Shown: one piece after another, positions 13,585 through 22,934 of the stretch
Layout of the letters: each line of letters starts with the position of its first letter
Numbering within the stretch: position 1 is the stretch's first letter
From: a virus
Length of the DNA: 40,483 nt
Reading direction: 5' to 3' (one strand)
Virus record (IMG/VR): IMGVR_UViG_3300022602_002739
Location: 1-40,483 of that record
The notes under the pieces: model-generated
Database searches by the model: none
What the model saw: only the letters and a program-made list of their open reading frames with translations
Told to the model about the DNA's origin: nothing
Position numbers and translations under genes: made by a program

Positions 13585-13833
13585 ATGACTAGAATCGCCG
13601 TTCCTGTAGGTTATACAAGCTGGAATGCTTACATAGAAGCACAAGCCAATGCCGCATCTCCACAAACTATTGAGCAAAGAAGATTAGTAAAACGCAATAT
13701 AAAACTAGGAATGGAATCGGCTGTTGATCGTCAAGCTGGTGGTAACACTTCGGCTCCTAACTATCGTCCTTATAATAATTACACAAGTCCAGGAACACAC
13801 AGTCCTTCAACTGGACATCCATGGACCACTTAA
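13585..13833 (+). CDS. Small protein leading the tail-fibre operon, 82 aa
   Basis: Short, with a helical middle ([19 protein letters not shown]) and a disordered Pro/Ser/Thr/Tyr-rich tail. The opening [20 protein letters not shown] resembles small proteins that accompany fibre genes in T4-like phages (memory-based). First gene behind a late promoter and 13 nt before the collagen-like fibre gene; probably virion-associated. Confidence 0.68.
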   Translation: MTRIAVPVGYTSWNAYIEAQANAASPQTIEQRRLVKRNIKLGMESAVDRQAGGNTSAPNYRPYNNYTSPGTHSPSTGHPWTT

Positions 13834-13846
13834 GAAAGGAATTTAA

Positions 13847-14752
13847 ATGATACTTAATTTTCCTCCAAGTCCTTATGTAGGACAAACCTTTGTAGGTGAT
13901 AATGAAATTACCTACACTTGGGACGGTGTTAAATGGATGGGTAAAGGATTTCTTGGAAACTTACCCAAAGCTGGCACTAGCACTTATATTTTAACTCCAC
14001 CTAGTCCAGGGCAAATTGGCGGTGTAAAAGCTGGATCAGGAGTAACAATTGGCCCTGACGGAACAATTAGTGTTCCAGATTATAGTCAAGCTGGGCCAAC
14101 TCCACCCACTAATGTGCAAGATGGTGATCTTTGGTATGACACCAATGACGGTAATTTGTATGTAAGATATGAAGGTGCTTGGGTAAGCGCTGTAACCACT
14201 GTAGTTGGTCCAAAGGGTGATCAAGGAGATCGAGGACCAGCAGGAGCACAGGGTCCTTATGGACCCAAAGGCGACAAGGGAGATACAGGACCCCAGGGAC
14301 CTGGTTTTATTGATCGTGGAGTTTGGCAATCAAACATAATTTATTATCCTAGTGATGTTGTTGTTTTTCAAGGCAGTGCTTATGTTTGTAAGCAGAGCAA
14401 TGAAGGTATCACACCTTTAGATAGTCCTAATTTTTGGACACTTTTGGTATCAGCAGGTGCTACTGGACCGCAAGGCCCGCAAGGCAACAGCGGACAAATA
14501 GCTTCGGCAACTTCCGCAGGCGGCGTCAAAGTAGTCGGCGGCTCGTCTAATGTCAATATTGCGGTAGATGGCACGATCAGCGTACCCAAGGGAGCTGGAA
14601 TAAATACAGTAGCGGATATTCCTGATGTGAACACAACTAGTGGTGGAGCAGCACTAAATGATGGTGCATTGCTAGTTTATAATAATACTTCACAGCGTTG
14701 GGATACAATAAACAATTTAAGAGCCGACACAATGGACGGCGGATTCTTTTAA
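13847..14752 (+). CDS. Collagen-like tail fibre / fibre-tip protein
   Basis: 301 aa. Residues 121-153 are eleven uninterrupted Gly-x-y triplets (GPKGDQGDRGPAGAQGPYG...), a trimeric collagen-like rod; a shorter GATGPQGPQGN lies around 205-215. Between them, residues 154-203 look like a CBM5/12-type carbohydrate-binding module (GVWQSNIIYYPSDVVVFQGSAYVCKQSN). Two repeats of a GGVK...GSGVTIGPDGTISVP unit (58-77 and about 223-247) flank the rod. An AAGGA ribosome-binding site precedes the ATG. Predicted adhesin or fibre component that binds surface glycan. Confidence 0.85.
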   Translation: MILNFPPSPYVGQTFVGDNEITYTWDGVKWMGKGFLGNLPKAGTSTYILTPPSPGQIGGVKAGSGVTIGPDGTISVPDYSQAGPTPPTNVQDGDLWYDTNDGNLYVRYEGAWVSAVTTVVGPKGDQGDRGPAGAQGPYGPKGDKGDTGPQGPGFIDRGVWQSNIIYYPSDVVVFQGSAYVCKQSNEGITPLDSPNFWTLLVSAGATGPQGPQGNSGQIASATSAGGVKVVGGSSNVNIAVDGTISVPKGAGINTVADIPDVNTTSGGAALNDGALLVYNNTSQRWDTINNLRADTMDGGFF

Positions 14753-14766
14753 CGGAGCGGTTATAA

Positions 14767-17700
14767 ATGGCTAATGTAGCAAATACAATTCAAATCAAAC
14801 GATCAGGCACTAGTGGCGCACCCAGTCAGCTGAAACTAGGTGAACTAGCCTACTCGTACTTAACCGCGTCAGGAAATCCTACCACAAACGGTGGTGACAG
14901 ATTATTCATTGGTGCAAATGGCGTCAACGGCGGTACTGGCTATGCCAATGACGTTATTGTCATAGGTGGTAAGTATTTTACAGATTTACTCGACGGAACA
15001 CGTGGTGTTTTAACAGCGTCAAGTGCAATTTTAACAGACAGCAATAGCAAAGTTGATCAGTTATTAACTACTAATTTGGCCATTGGTGGTGCAAGTGGTG
15101 GTGGTTTAGATCAAACAATCAGTGTAACCAACACAAACGGCAACTTGGTGTTGAGTGCTAATGGTAGTGGTTTAGTAACTATCAGTGGCACATATGGTTT
15201 GGTAATTCCAGTAGGTTCTAACAGCAATCGCGGCACTGGTGTACAGGGTGAAATTCGTTATAACACCAGCATTACTGGCTTTGAAGGCTACAATGGTTCA
15301 AGCTGGTCCAGTCTTGGTGGTGTTCGCTCAGTTGATGGCAATGCCTATATCATTGCTGAAACAACGCCAGGTGCCGGCGATGATACGCTACATTTCTATG
15401 CAGGTACAAGTGGTTCACCAGGTACCAGTGTAAGTGTTGCAGATTGGTCAACTACTACATTAACTGTTAAAACAATTCTTACAGCTACCACAGCCAATAA
15501 AGATATCAATCTTGGTGCAAGTACTGGCACTGGTGTTACCACAATCAATTCGGGTGCACTGGGTAGTTTAGATAATATCACAATTGGTGCTAATACAGCA
15601 GCTGCCGGTACATTTACATCAGTAACTGATACTGGATTAACAGCAACTCGTGTTACATTTGCTGGCACTAACGGCCTGTTGAGCGACAATGCTAATTTGA
15701 CCTATGCTAGTGGTACACTTACAATTGCAGATACCACAGCCAGTTCTGATACTACTCACGGTGCATTGGTTGTGTCAGGCGGTCTTGGCATTGCAGGTGA
15801 CTTGAATGTTGGCGGCAATATTGTTGGTGCAAGTAACAGTAGTGCTCAGTTCTTTGGTGATCAATACGGTTTTAACGCTTTATATGCTGGTTATGCTACA
15901 TTTACAGCATTACCAAACACTGTATTACAATTAACCGCAGATAAAAACGATCACGCACAGACAAACTTCCAAAACTACAGCAACGGTAATATTGCTAGTA
16001 TTGACTATGTAGCAACAGCTGCCAACGGTACTAATGAAACTGCGTTCCTTGACTTAGGTATCGCAAGTGGTACCTACGATGGAACACAAACTGGCGTACT
16101 AGGTAACATTGTTACAGCCAACGACATCTACTTGTATTCAGCTGGTGGCGCTCCAATTACTGTAAATGGAGTTAGTGGAACTAGTGTTGGTAATTTGATT
16201 ATTGGTACAGTTACTCCTGGCAGTCAGGTTAAGATCGCTGTAGGCACCAATAGTAATGTTGACCCAATGAATGTCACACTACCTAGCGTGGTATTCAACC
16301 CAGCTAATACAGCAGCTACCAACACAACTAGTGGCACAATGATTGTTACTGGTGGTGCTGGTATCAGTGGCGATTTGTATGTTAATGGTGAAATTAGTGC
16401 TAATACAGCTACATTTGACAGCATTAACAATACTCCAATTGGTAATCTGACTCCAAGCACTGGTGCATTTACAACTTTAACAGTTGACAACACAACAGGT
16501 AATAATGTTACATTAAATCCAGCTACAACTGGCACAATTGATAATATCACAATTGGTGCTACTACAGCTGCCGCAGGTAACTTTACAACTGTTACAGCTA
16601 ATGGATTTTTAGCAGCAGAAGGCGTTCCAAATAACGGAGCTACAGGCTATTCATTCCAAAATGACGGCGGCTATGACACTGGTATGTTCAGTGATGCTGA
16701 TGGCAATGTTAATTTTTATGCCAACAATGATATAGTTGCCACTTTCAGTAACAATATAAGTAAAGCATTTAGTTGGACATTCGATGCTCCAGTATCATTT
16801 ACCAATAGTGGTTCAGGTGGTTATACACTACCACAAGTGGATGGTACAAGTGGATATGCACTGGTAACAGATGGATCTGGCAATGTAAGTTGGACAGCTA
16901 TTGTTGATAGTATCACAGCTGGCACAAACTTAAATACCACAAGCAGTGCTACAACTGGCGCTGTTACTATTAATTTAGATACAACATTAACTGGCCTAAC
17001 TGAGGTTGATGTTGGTAGTTTGAAATTAAGCGGCGCAGCCGTTAGTTCAACCAGTACAAGCGGTAGTGTTAATATCAACACTAGCCCAGATGGTAGTACA
17101 ATACACAACTGGGAATTCAACACAGACGGAAGTACAGCATTTAACAATGCTGCATACACCTTCCCAGCCGCTGGTGCTGGATCTGGTAACGACTACTACA
17201 TTTTAACTGATGCCACAGGCAGTGGTACACTCAGCTGGGTAAGCACTACACTTACAATTAACGGTGATGCTAGCACAACCAGCACACTACAGCTGCTAAG
17301 TCAAGCATTGACATTTGCCGGTGACACAGGTCCAGTTAAAGTCGAAGTCAGTAACCAAACAGTTACCACAACGGTTGATGCGGCCACTACAACAACACTA
17401 GGTCTTGCCAGCTTTGACAGCACATACTTTACAGTTACCATGGGTAATGCTACTATTACCAGTGGCAGTATTGGCAATGATAGATTAACAAACAGTACGA
17501 TCAGTGGTATTAGTTTAGGTAGTTATTTAGATGATTTAACAGTTGGCACAAACTTAAACTTTGATTCAGGCACTACATATAATGGCGGCGCTGCAAAGAC
17601 AATTAATCTAGATTCAACACTAACTGGATTAACAGAAGTTGATGTGGGCAATTTGGTCATTGCTACCAACGACATTTCAGGTAAGCTAGGACACGGTACT

Positions 17701-18720
17701 CAGGAAGTAGTTATTAATACTACAGCTAGCGACGGTACAACCCAGTACACATATACATTTGGTGCTGACGGCAACTTGAATGTTGCAGGTAAGATTACTA
17801 ATGTAACAACACCAACAGCCGATTATGATGCAGCCAACAAGTTGTATGTTGACAGTGTGGCTCAAGGCCTACATATACATGATCCAGCACAAGTTGCTAC
17901 CAATGATACATTGGCCGTATTAAGTGGCGGTACTGTAAGTTATAACAATGGCACAAGTGGAGTTGGTGCTTACATTACCCTAGCAACACCGCTAACTGTA
18001 ATTGACAACTATACACTACAAGATCTAGATAGGATCTTGGTTAAGAATGAAACCACAACAGCTTATAATGGTGTGTATGTTTGGCACACTGGCGGAACAA
18101 ATCTTACTAGAGCCACTGACTTTGACAAACCAATCGATATTACCGGCGGTGATTTCGTATTTGTTGAACACGGTACATTAGGTGGATCTACAGGTTGGGT
18201 ACAAACAGATCAAACACTGGCTTCAGTTGGTTCAGATGCTGTTACATTCAAACAGTTTGCTGGTGCTGGAACTTACGTTGCTGGTGCTGGATTAAATCTA
18301 AGTGGTAACAGTTTCAGTGTAAATGCGGGTTACGGTTTAGATACAAGTGGCATGGGCAATGCACTTGAACTTGCAAGTACAGTTGCAGGTGACGGTTTAA
18401 GTTACAGTGCAGGTGTTATCACTGTCGGCGGAACAACCGATAGAATTACAGTCAACACACACAGTATTGATATTGCCAGTACCTATGTGGGTCAGTCGAG
18501 TATTAATACACTGGGTACAGTTACAACTGGTACATGGCATGCAGACACAATTGGTAGCGGATACGGTGGTACTGGCTTAACAAGTTATGCCAAGGGTGAT
18601 ATCATATATGCCAGTGCTACAAACACACTGAGCAAACTTAATGCAGGCACAGACGGACAAGTGTTGATGCAACAAGGCGGAGTTCCAGTCTGGGCTGATT
18701 TAGACGGCGGTACATATTAA
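14767..18720 (+). CDS. Long tail fibre protein, 1317 aa
   Basis: Starts with ANTIQIKRSGTSGAPSQLKLGELAYSY, the N-terminal anchoring module shared with the fibres at 19217 and 37216. The body is Thr/Ser/Gly/Asn-rich beta repeat sequence with no transmembrane or catalytic motif. Repeats such as TAAAGTFTSVT/TAAAGNFTTVT and TLTGLTEVDVG (twice, near residues 742 and 955) show internal duplication. The C-terminal part (YGGTGLTSYAKGDIIYASATNTLSKL) is a common fibre module. No intramolecular chaperone motif is seen. Expected to be a distal host-recognition fibre; co-transcribed with 13585-19103. Confidence 0.87.
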   Translation: MANVANTIQIKRSGTSGAPSQLKLGELAYSYLTASGNPTTNGGDRLFIGANGVNGGTGYANDVIVIGGKYFTDLLDGTRGVLTASSAILTDSNSKVDQLLTTNLAIGGASGGGLDQTISVTNTNGNLVLSANGSGLVTISGTYGLVIPVGSNSNRGTGVQGEIRYNTSITGFEGYNGSSWSSLGGVRSVDGNAYIIAETTPGAGDDTLHFYAGTSGSPGTSVSVADWSTTTLTVKTILTATTANKDINLGASTGTGVTTINSGALGSLDNITIGANTAAAGTFTSVTDTGLTATRVTFAGTNGLLSDNANLTYASGTLTIADTTASSDTTHGALVVSGGLGIAGDLNVGGNIVGASNSSAQFFGDQYGFNALYAGYATFTALPNTVLQLTADKNDHAQTNFQNYSNGNIASIDYVATAANGTNETAFLDLGIASGTYDGTQTGVLGNIVTANDIYLYSAGGAPITVNGVSGTSVGNLIIGTVTPGSQVKIAVGTNSNVDPMNVTLPSVVFNPANTAATNTTSGTMIVTGGAGISGDLYVNGEISANTATFDSINNTPIGNLTPSTGAFTTLTVDNTTGNNVTLNPATTGTIDNITIGATTAAAGNFTTVTANGFLAAEGVPNNGATGYSFQNDGGYDTGMFSDADGNVNFYANNDIVATFSNNISKAFSWTFDAPVSFTNSGSGGYTLPQVDGTSGYALVTDGSGNVSWTAIVDSITAGTNLNTTSSATTGAVTINLDTTLTGLTEVDVGSLKLSGAAVSSTSTSGSVNINTSPDGSTIHNWEFNTDGSTAFNNAAYTFPAAGAGSGNDYYILTDATGSGTLSWVSTTLTINGDASTTSTLQLLSQALTFAGDTGPVKVEVSNQTVTTTVDAATTTTLGLASFDSTYFTVTMGNATITSGSIGNDRLTNSTISGISLGSYLDDLTVGTNLNFDSGTTYNGGAAKTINLDSTLTGLTEVDVGNLVIATNDISGKLGHGTQEVVINTTASDGTTQYTYTFGADGNLNVAGKITNVTTPTADYDAANKLYVDSVAQGLHIHDPAQVATNDTLAVLSGGTVSYNNGTSGVGAYITLATPLTVIDNYTLQDLDRILVKNETTTAYNGVYVWHTGGTNLTRATDFDKPIDITGGDFVFVEHGTLGGSTGWVQTDQTLASVGSDAVTFKQFAGAGTYVAGAGLNLSGNSFSVNAGYGLDTSGMGNALELASTVAGDGLSYSAGVITVGGTTDRITVNTHSIDIASTYVGQSSINTLGTVTTGTWHADTIGSGYGGTGLTSYAKGDIIYASATNTLSKLNAGTDGQVLMQQGGVPVWADLDGGTY

Positions 18721-19103
18721 TGTCAGCTCCCTTACTTTCAATAAATCCAGGCGTAACTATTAATGCTGGTGTGACTTTGAATGGTTATTCTACGGGTGTA
18801 AGTGCTCCTGTGATTACAGGTGACTTTACTGTAGGTCCTTACTACGGAGATCAGTCTAGCACACAAATTGATGTTAGCGGTTATGTCACCGGAACTTTTA
18901 CTAATTTGACCATTATTTCTGTAGTACAAACGCAAGGTGCTGGCGGTGACGGCTCGGCTGTATCTAACGGCATATATATATCATTTTCAGCTACAGAGCC
19001 TGGTAGTGGAGAAGATGTTTACGATATTACTTATACAGTGATTGGTCCAGGCGGAACCAGCAATACAGGTGTAGTACATGTTCCCGTGGATAATTCCGCA
19101 TAA
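18720..19103 (+). CDS. Small fibre-associated beta protein, 127 aa
   Basis: Its ATG overlaps the last base of the long fibre stop. The product is beta-rich, with repeated I-N-P-G/N-A-G-V-T units at the N-terminus and an Ig-like or fibre-head-like body (YDITYTVIGPGGTSNTGVVHVPVD). The position directly after a fibre suggests a tip, adaptor or chaperone role comparable to T4 gp38, by position only. Confidence 0.7.
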   Translation: MSAPLLSINPGVTINAGVTLNGYSTGVSAPVITGDFTVGPYYGDQSSTQIDVSGYVTGTFTNLTIISVVQTQGAGGDGSAVSNGIYISFSATEPGSGEDVYDITYTVIGPGGTSNTGVVHVPVDNSA

Positions 19104-19145
19104 TAATATTAAAAAATTCTAGTCTAAACCTAATTCTTATAAACT

Positions 19146-19195
19146 AATAAATACTACATCAATACATATTGAGTAGGGTTCCTCGCTATATAGCG
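19146..19195 (+). promoter_or_regulatory. Late promoter (AATAAATA) and palindromic leader
   Basis: AATAAATA (19146-19153) followed by CT precedes the 1090-aa fibre. The roughly 55-nt leader contains a perfect 12-bp palindrome CGCTATATAGCG (19184-19195) and then a TTAGGGA ribosome-binding site. The palindrome may stabilise or regulate the message. Confidence 0.72.
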
Positions 19196-19216
19196 TGTAA
19201 AAATTAGGGATGCCAG

Positions 19217-22200
19217 ATGGCAAATGCGGCAAATATCGTTAAATTAAAACGCAGTGCAGTTGCGGGGAAAAGTCCGTTAACTTCAGACTTACAACTGGGC
19301 GAACTAGCCTTAAACACTTACGACGGTCGCTTATTCTTTACCGCTACACAGAACAGCGGCAGCACTTATAATCTTGTAACCCTTACTGAAAACAGCCTAA
19401 TCAACGGCAGTAATAATGTCACCCTAAATAGTGATGGTACTGTTAGTTTCCCTAATTATACTTTCCCAGCTGCAGACGGAATATACGGACAGGTTCTAAT
19501 TAGCGATGGCATGGGTAATCTGTCATGGCAAACTACCGGAGCAACCAGTAGCGGAACAGTTACCGCTGTTAGTGTAGTTAATGCCAACGGTTTTAGTGGC
19601 ACAGTGGCCACAGCCAATACCACTCCAGCAATTACAATTCAGACCACTGTAACTGGTTTGCTTAAAGGCAATGGTACCAGTGTTAGTGCCGCAACTAGTG
19701 GTACTGATTATCTAGCTCCTGGAAGCCTTAGCATTACAACTCTTAGTGCTGGCTCTGAAAGTTTAAGTTATACAAATGGAGTGTTTACATTTACTCCAGC
19801 TGATTTGAGCGGTTATGTAACCAGTTCAAGTTTATCAAGCACCCTAAGTAGTTATGTCACAAGTACCAGTTTATCCAGCACACTGAGTAGTTATGTAACA
19901 AGCACCAGTTTATCCAGTACCCTAAATAGTTATGTTACTGGTACCACGCTAAGTGGTTACCACTATATCAGTTTAACCAGTTTAAGTACTGGCACACCTA
20001 ATGCACCCAGCGGCACTGGCGCAATTAGTTATAGCAATACAACTGGAGTGTTTACATATACTCCTCCGGATCTAAGCGGTTATGTAACTAGCACAAGTTT
20101 ATCAAGTACACTGAGTAGTTATGTAACTAGTACTAGTTTAACTAGCACACTGAGTAGTTATGTAACTAGTACTAGTTTAACTAGCACACTGAGTAGCTAT
20201 GTAACTGGTACAACACTAAGTGGTTACCACTATATCAGTTTAACTAGTTTAAGCACTGGCACACCTAATGCAGCCAGTGGTGGTGGCGCAATTAGTTATA
20301 GCAATACAACTGGAGTGTTTACATATACTCCTCCAGATCTCAGTAGCTATGCAACTCAATCCTATGTAACTGGTCAGGGCTATATTACTAATTCAGTCGC
20401 AGCCTTGACCAGTTTGACATCAATTGGATCAAACGGCGTAGATACCACAGCTAATGGTAATTTGATTGTTAGTGGCAATCTAACAGTTAATGGTACTACA
20501 GAAACTATTAACAGTACCACAACAACATTTGCTGATAAAAATATTGAGCTGGCAAAACCAATCAGCCCATCCACCGCCAGTGATGCTGGTGCTAATGGCG
20601 GTGGCGTTACATTACACGGCACAACTGACAAGACATTAAACTGGGTCTTGAGCACAACTGCTTGGACAAGTAGTGAAAACTTTGATATAGCCAACGGCAA
20701 GACTTACAAGATAAATGGCACTGATGTACTAAGTGCAACAGCATTGGGTAGTGGAGTAACTGGCTCAAGTTTAACCAGTGTTGGTACAATTACCAGCGGT
20801 GTGTGGCATGGCAGTACTATTGATAATAGTTATCTAACCAATACCACTATCCAACTTAACGGTGTCACACTAACATTAGGTGACACTGGAAAAACTATAA
20901 AAGCCAGTACTACTAATGCACTTACGATTGGTACTGGACTAACTGGTACAAGTTTTGACGGATCAAGTGCTGTAACTGTTGCTGTAGATACTACTACTAT
21001 TGCTACAAGAACTTATGTAACTGGACTAAATTACATCACATTGACCAGTTTAAGCACTGGCACACCTAATTCAGCCAGTGGTACAGGTGCAATCAGTTAT
21101 AGCAATACCACGGGAGTGTTTACCTACACTCCACCAGATCTTAGTAGCTATGTAACAAGCACTAGTCTAACTAGTACATTGAGTAGCTATGTAACAAGTA
21201 CTAGTCTAACTAGTACATTGAGTAGCTATGTAACAAGTACTAGTCTAACTAGTACATTGAGTAGCTATGTAACAAGTACTAGTCTAACTAGTACACTGAG
21301 TAGTTATGTAACAAGTACCAGTCTAACTAGTACATTGAGTAGCTATGTAACAAGTACTAGTCTAACTAGTACACTGAGTAGTTATGTAACAAGTACCAGT
21401 CTAACTAGTACATTAAGCAATTATGTAACAGCAACAACTTTAAGTGGTTATAATTATATAACACTCACAAGTTTGAGTATGGATACACCAGGTGCTGCAA
21501 GCGGCAGTGGCAGTGTAACATACAGCAATACAACTGGCAAATTCAAATACACTCCTCCAGATTTGAGCAGTTACATCACAGCCAGTGTTGCTACTCTTGC
21601 TAGCTTAACTACAATTGGATCAACGGGAGTAGACACAACAGCCGCAGGCAACTTGATTGTTAGTGGTAATTTAACAGTTAATGGTACTACAGAAACTATT
21701 AACAGCACTACTACAACATTTGCCGATAAGAATATTGAATTGGCAAAACCCGTTAGTCCGGCCACAGCCAGTGATGCTGGTGCTAATGGCGGCGGCATAA
21801 CACTGCATGGCTCAACTGATAAGACATTAAACTGGGTCTTGAGCACAACAGCTTGGACATCAAGTGAAAATTTTGATCTAGCAAGCGGCAAAACTTATAA
21901 AATAAACGGAACTGATGTATTAAGTAGTACCACATTGGGCAGTGGTGTTACCAGCTCTAGTTTAACCAGTGTTGGTACACTGACTAATCTAACAGTAACG
22001 AACACAATTACAGGTAGTGTAAGTGGTAATGCTGGTACAGTTACCAACGGTGTGTATACCACTGGAAGCTATGCTAACCCTTCCTGGATCACCAGCCTAG
22101 CCTATAGTAAACTGACTGGCGCTCCTACCAATGTAAGCACATTTACCAATGATGCGGGTTATATTACAACTGGTAGTTTAAGTATAACTACTAATAGTCC

Positions 22201-22489
22201 TGGAACAGAAAGCCTAACCTATTCAGGCGGAGTATTTACATTTACGCCTTACCAATTGCCCACAGCCAGTACCACAGTATTAGGCGGTGTTAAAGTTGAC
22301 GGAACTACCATAACCATATTTAATGGCGTTATTAGCAGTGCTGGCGGAGGTGGAACTGGTGCATATGTCAACACTACTCCAAACGAAAACTTAACTACTC
22401 AGCAACAGACAAATGCTAAGGATAACATGGGTTTGGCCAAAGCTGCTTATACAGACATAGATTTTTGGGCATACAGCATGATTATGTAA
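19217..22489 (+). CDS. Repetitive tail fibre protein, 1090 aa
   Basis: N-terminal anchor module ANIVKLKRSAVAGKSPLTSDLQLGELALN, as in the fibre at 14767. The central body carries three blocks (3, 3 and 7 units) of a 13-residue repeat SYVTSTSLTSTLS, encoded by 39-bp DNA repeats, separated by SLTSLSTGTPN...GAISYSNTTGVFTYTPPDLS modules that occur four times. A ~130-residue segment (LTVNGTTETINSTTTTF...KNIELAKP) is present twice, 1191 bp apart. The C-terminus is YTDIDFWAYSMIM. The repeats predict a long, flexible trimeric beta shaft whose length could change by recombination. Confidence 0.87.
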   Translation: MANAANIVKLKRSAVAGKSPLTSDLQLGELALNTYDGRLFFTATQNSGSTYNLVTLTENSLINGSNNVTLNSDGTVSFPNYTFPAADGIYGQVLISDGMGNLSWQTTGATSSGTVTAVSVVNANGFSGTVATANTTPAITIQTTVTGLLKGNGTSVSAATSGTDYLAPGSLSITTLSAGSESLSYTNGVFTFTPADLSGYVTSSSLSSTLSSYVTSTSLSSTLSSYVTSTSLSSTLNSYVTGTTLSGYHYISLTSLSTGTPNAPSGTGAISYSNTTGVFTYTPPDLSGYVTSTSLSSTLSSYVTSTSLTSTLSSYVTSTSLTSTLSSYVTGTTLSGYHYISLTSLSTGTPNAASGGGAISYSNTTGVFTYTPPDLSSYATQSYVTGQGYITNSVAALTSLTSIGSNGVDTTANGNLIVSGNLTVNGTTETINSTTTTFADKNIELAKPISPSTASDAGANGGGVTLHGTTDKTLNWVLSTTAWTSSENFDIANGKTYKINGTDVLSATALGSGVTGSSLTSVGTITSGVWHGSTIDNSYLTNTTIQLNGVTLTLGDTGKTIKASTTNALTIGTGLTGTSFDGSSAVTVAVDTTTIATRTYVTGLNYITLTSLSTGTPNSASGTGAISYSNTTGVFTYTPPDLSSYVTSTSLTSTLSSYVTSTSLTSTLSSYVTSTSLTSTLSSYVTSTSLTSTLSSYVTSTSLTSTLSSYVTSTSLTSTLSSYVTSTSLTSTLSNYVTATTLSGYNYITLTSLSMDTPGAASGSGSVTYSNTTGKFKYTPPDLSSYITASVATLASLTTIGSTGVDTTAAGNLIVSGNLTVNGTTETINSTTTTFADKNIELAKPVSPATASDAGANGGGITLHGSTDKTLNWVLSTTAWTSSENFDLASGKTYKINGTDVLSSTTLGSGVTSSSLTSVGTLTNLTVTNTITGSVSGNAGTVTNGVYTTGSYANPSWITSLAYSKLTGAPTNVSTFTNDAGYITTGSLSITTNSPGTESLTYSGGVFTFTPYQLPTASTTVLGGVKVDGTTITIFNGVISSAGGGGTGAYVNTTPNENLTTQQQTNAKDNMGLAKAAYTDIDFWAYSMIM
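19808..19924 (+). repeat. 39-bp tandem repeat block 1 (3 units)
   Basis: Three consecutive 39-nt units (AGTAGTTATGTAACAAG...) encoding SYVTSTSLSSTLS-like residues. Units differ by a few third-position changes, so this block is older or less homogenised than block 3. Confidence 0.85.
20075..20191 (+). repeat. 39-bp tandem repeat block 2 (3 units)
   Basis: Three 39-nt units of the same family; units 2 and 3 are almost identical, ACTAGTACTAGTTTAACTAG forming their core. In the protein they are followed by the GTTLSGYHYISLTSL connector. Confidence 0.85.
20401..20790 (+). repeat. Long intragenic repeat, copy A (copy B at 21592-21981)
   Basis: About 390 bp encoding LTS(I/T)IGS-GVDTTA...TSVGT is repeated 1191 bp downstream with strong identity, including the stretch TAATGGTACTACAGAAACTA. 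The pair could recombine to delete about 1.2 kb in frame (397 codons). Confidence 0.8.
21143..21415 (+). repeat. 39-bp tandem repeat block 3 (7 units)
   Basis: Seven head-to-tail 39-nt units (273 bp) with core TAACAAGTACTAGTCTAACT. Units 2 and 3 look identical and the others differ at 1-3 silent positions in an alternating A/B pattern (units 5 and 7 alike; 4 and 6 similar), a sign of recent unequal expansion. Confidence 0.92.
21592..21981 (+). repeat. Long intragenic repeat, copy B
   Basis: Second copy of the ~390-bp segment at 20401-20790; mostly silent differences. It marks the fibre as built by duplication of a repeat block plus globular module. Confidence 0.8.
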
Positions 22490-22492
22490 ATA
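22485..22492 (+). promoter_or_regulatory. T4-type late promoter (TGTAAATA)
   Basis: TGTAAATA followed by CAGT lies 4 nt before the ATG at 22497 and overlaps the stop of the fibre gene. No Shine-Dalgarno is possible; a leaderless message is predicted. Confidence 0.72.
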
Positions 22493-22496
22493 CAGT

Positions 22497-22907
22497 ATGA
22501 AGATAAAAGAACTATTAACTGAAAGCCTAGAAAAGAAAGATACTTATAAGAGCCTATTGGATTTTATTCGTTTTGCCGCGGAAGATTTAGAACTTAAAAC
22601 ACTACCAAAATTTGACTTTCGTTTTGATAATGCTCGTAGCCTACAGCATCATAGTTTTGGTGGATATCAGCCAGGTGCTGAACATATTACTATTACTGTA
22701 AAGAATCGCCATATCATGGATGTTTGCCGTACACTGGCACATGAACTGGTACACTACAGTCAAGACTTAAAGAAAGAATTAGAAGATGATGATGCTGGCG
22801 CAACAGGCAGTCCACAAGAAAACGAAGCCAATGCCCGTGCCGCTGTGATTATGCGCAACTGGGGTAAGCGTAATCCTAATTACTTTGACAAAGATTCTAT
22901 AGAATAA
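22497..22907 (+). CDS. HExxH metalloprotease-like protein with capsid-targeting-like leader
   Basis: 136 aa. The leader MKIKELLTE, then S, is nearly ideal for a T4-type prohead protease site (LTE, as in the T4 major capsid protein). The core has HELVH (82-86) with E83 as the catalytic Glu, and a downstream ENEANARA helix (108-115) offering a third Glu ligand, as in small gluzincin-type zinc peptidases. There is no secretion signal. If packaged, it could act on head proteins during maturation or on host proteins after ejection; both are inference. It stands alone behind its own late promoter and faces the leftward block. Confidence 0.83.
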   Translation: MKIKELLTESLEKKDTYKSLLDFIRFAAEDLELKTLPKFDFRFDNARSLQHHSFGGYQPGAEHITITVKNRHIMDVCRTLAHELVHYSQDLKKELEDDDAGATGSPQENEANARAAVIMRNWGKRNPNYFDKDSIE

Positions 22908-22934
22908 AAAAGCCCACGCTTTTTAGGCATGAGC
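22905..22934 (-). terminator. Leftward rho-independent terminator
   Basis: Read leftward: GCTCATGC, loop CTAAAAA, GCGTGGGC with two G-U pairs, then TTTTTTATT. The same sequence read rightward has C-A mismatches, so it serves the minus-strand genes; it overlaps the stop of the small gene at 22923. Confidence 0.75.

Noticed and set aside
15396-15689. Minus-strand open frames inside the fibre genes (also near 16224, 16821, 20380, 21571)
   Set aside because: They are Val/Leu/Pro-rich antisense shadows of Thr/Ser/Gly/Asn-rich fibre repeats, without ribosome-binding sites.
19808-21415. CRISPR array
   Set aside because: The 39-bp repeats are directly adjacent with no unique spacers and keep the reading frame of a fibre protein.
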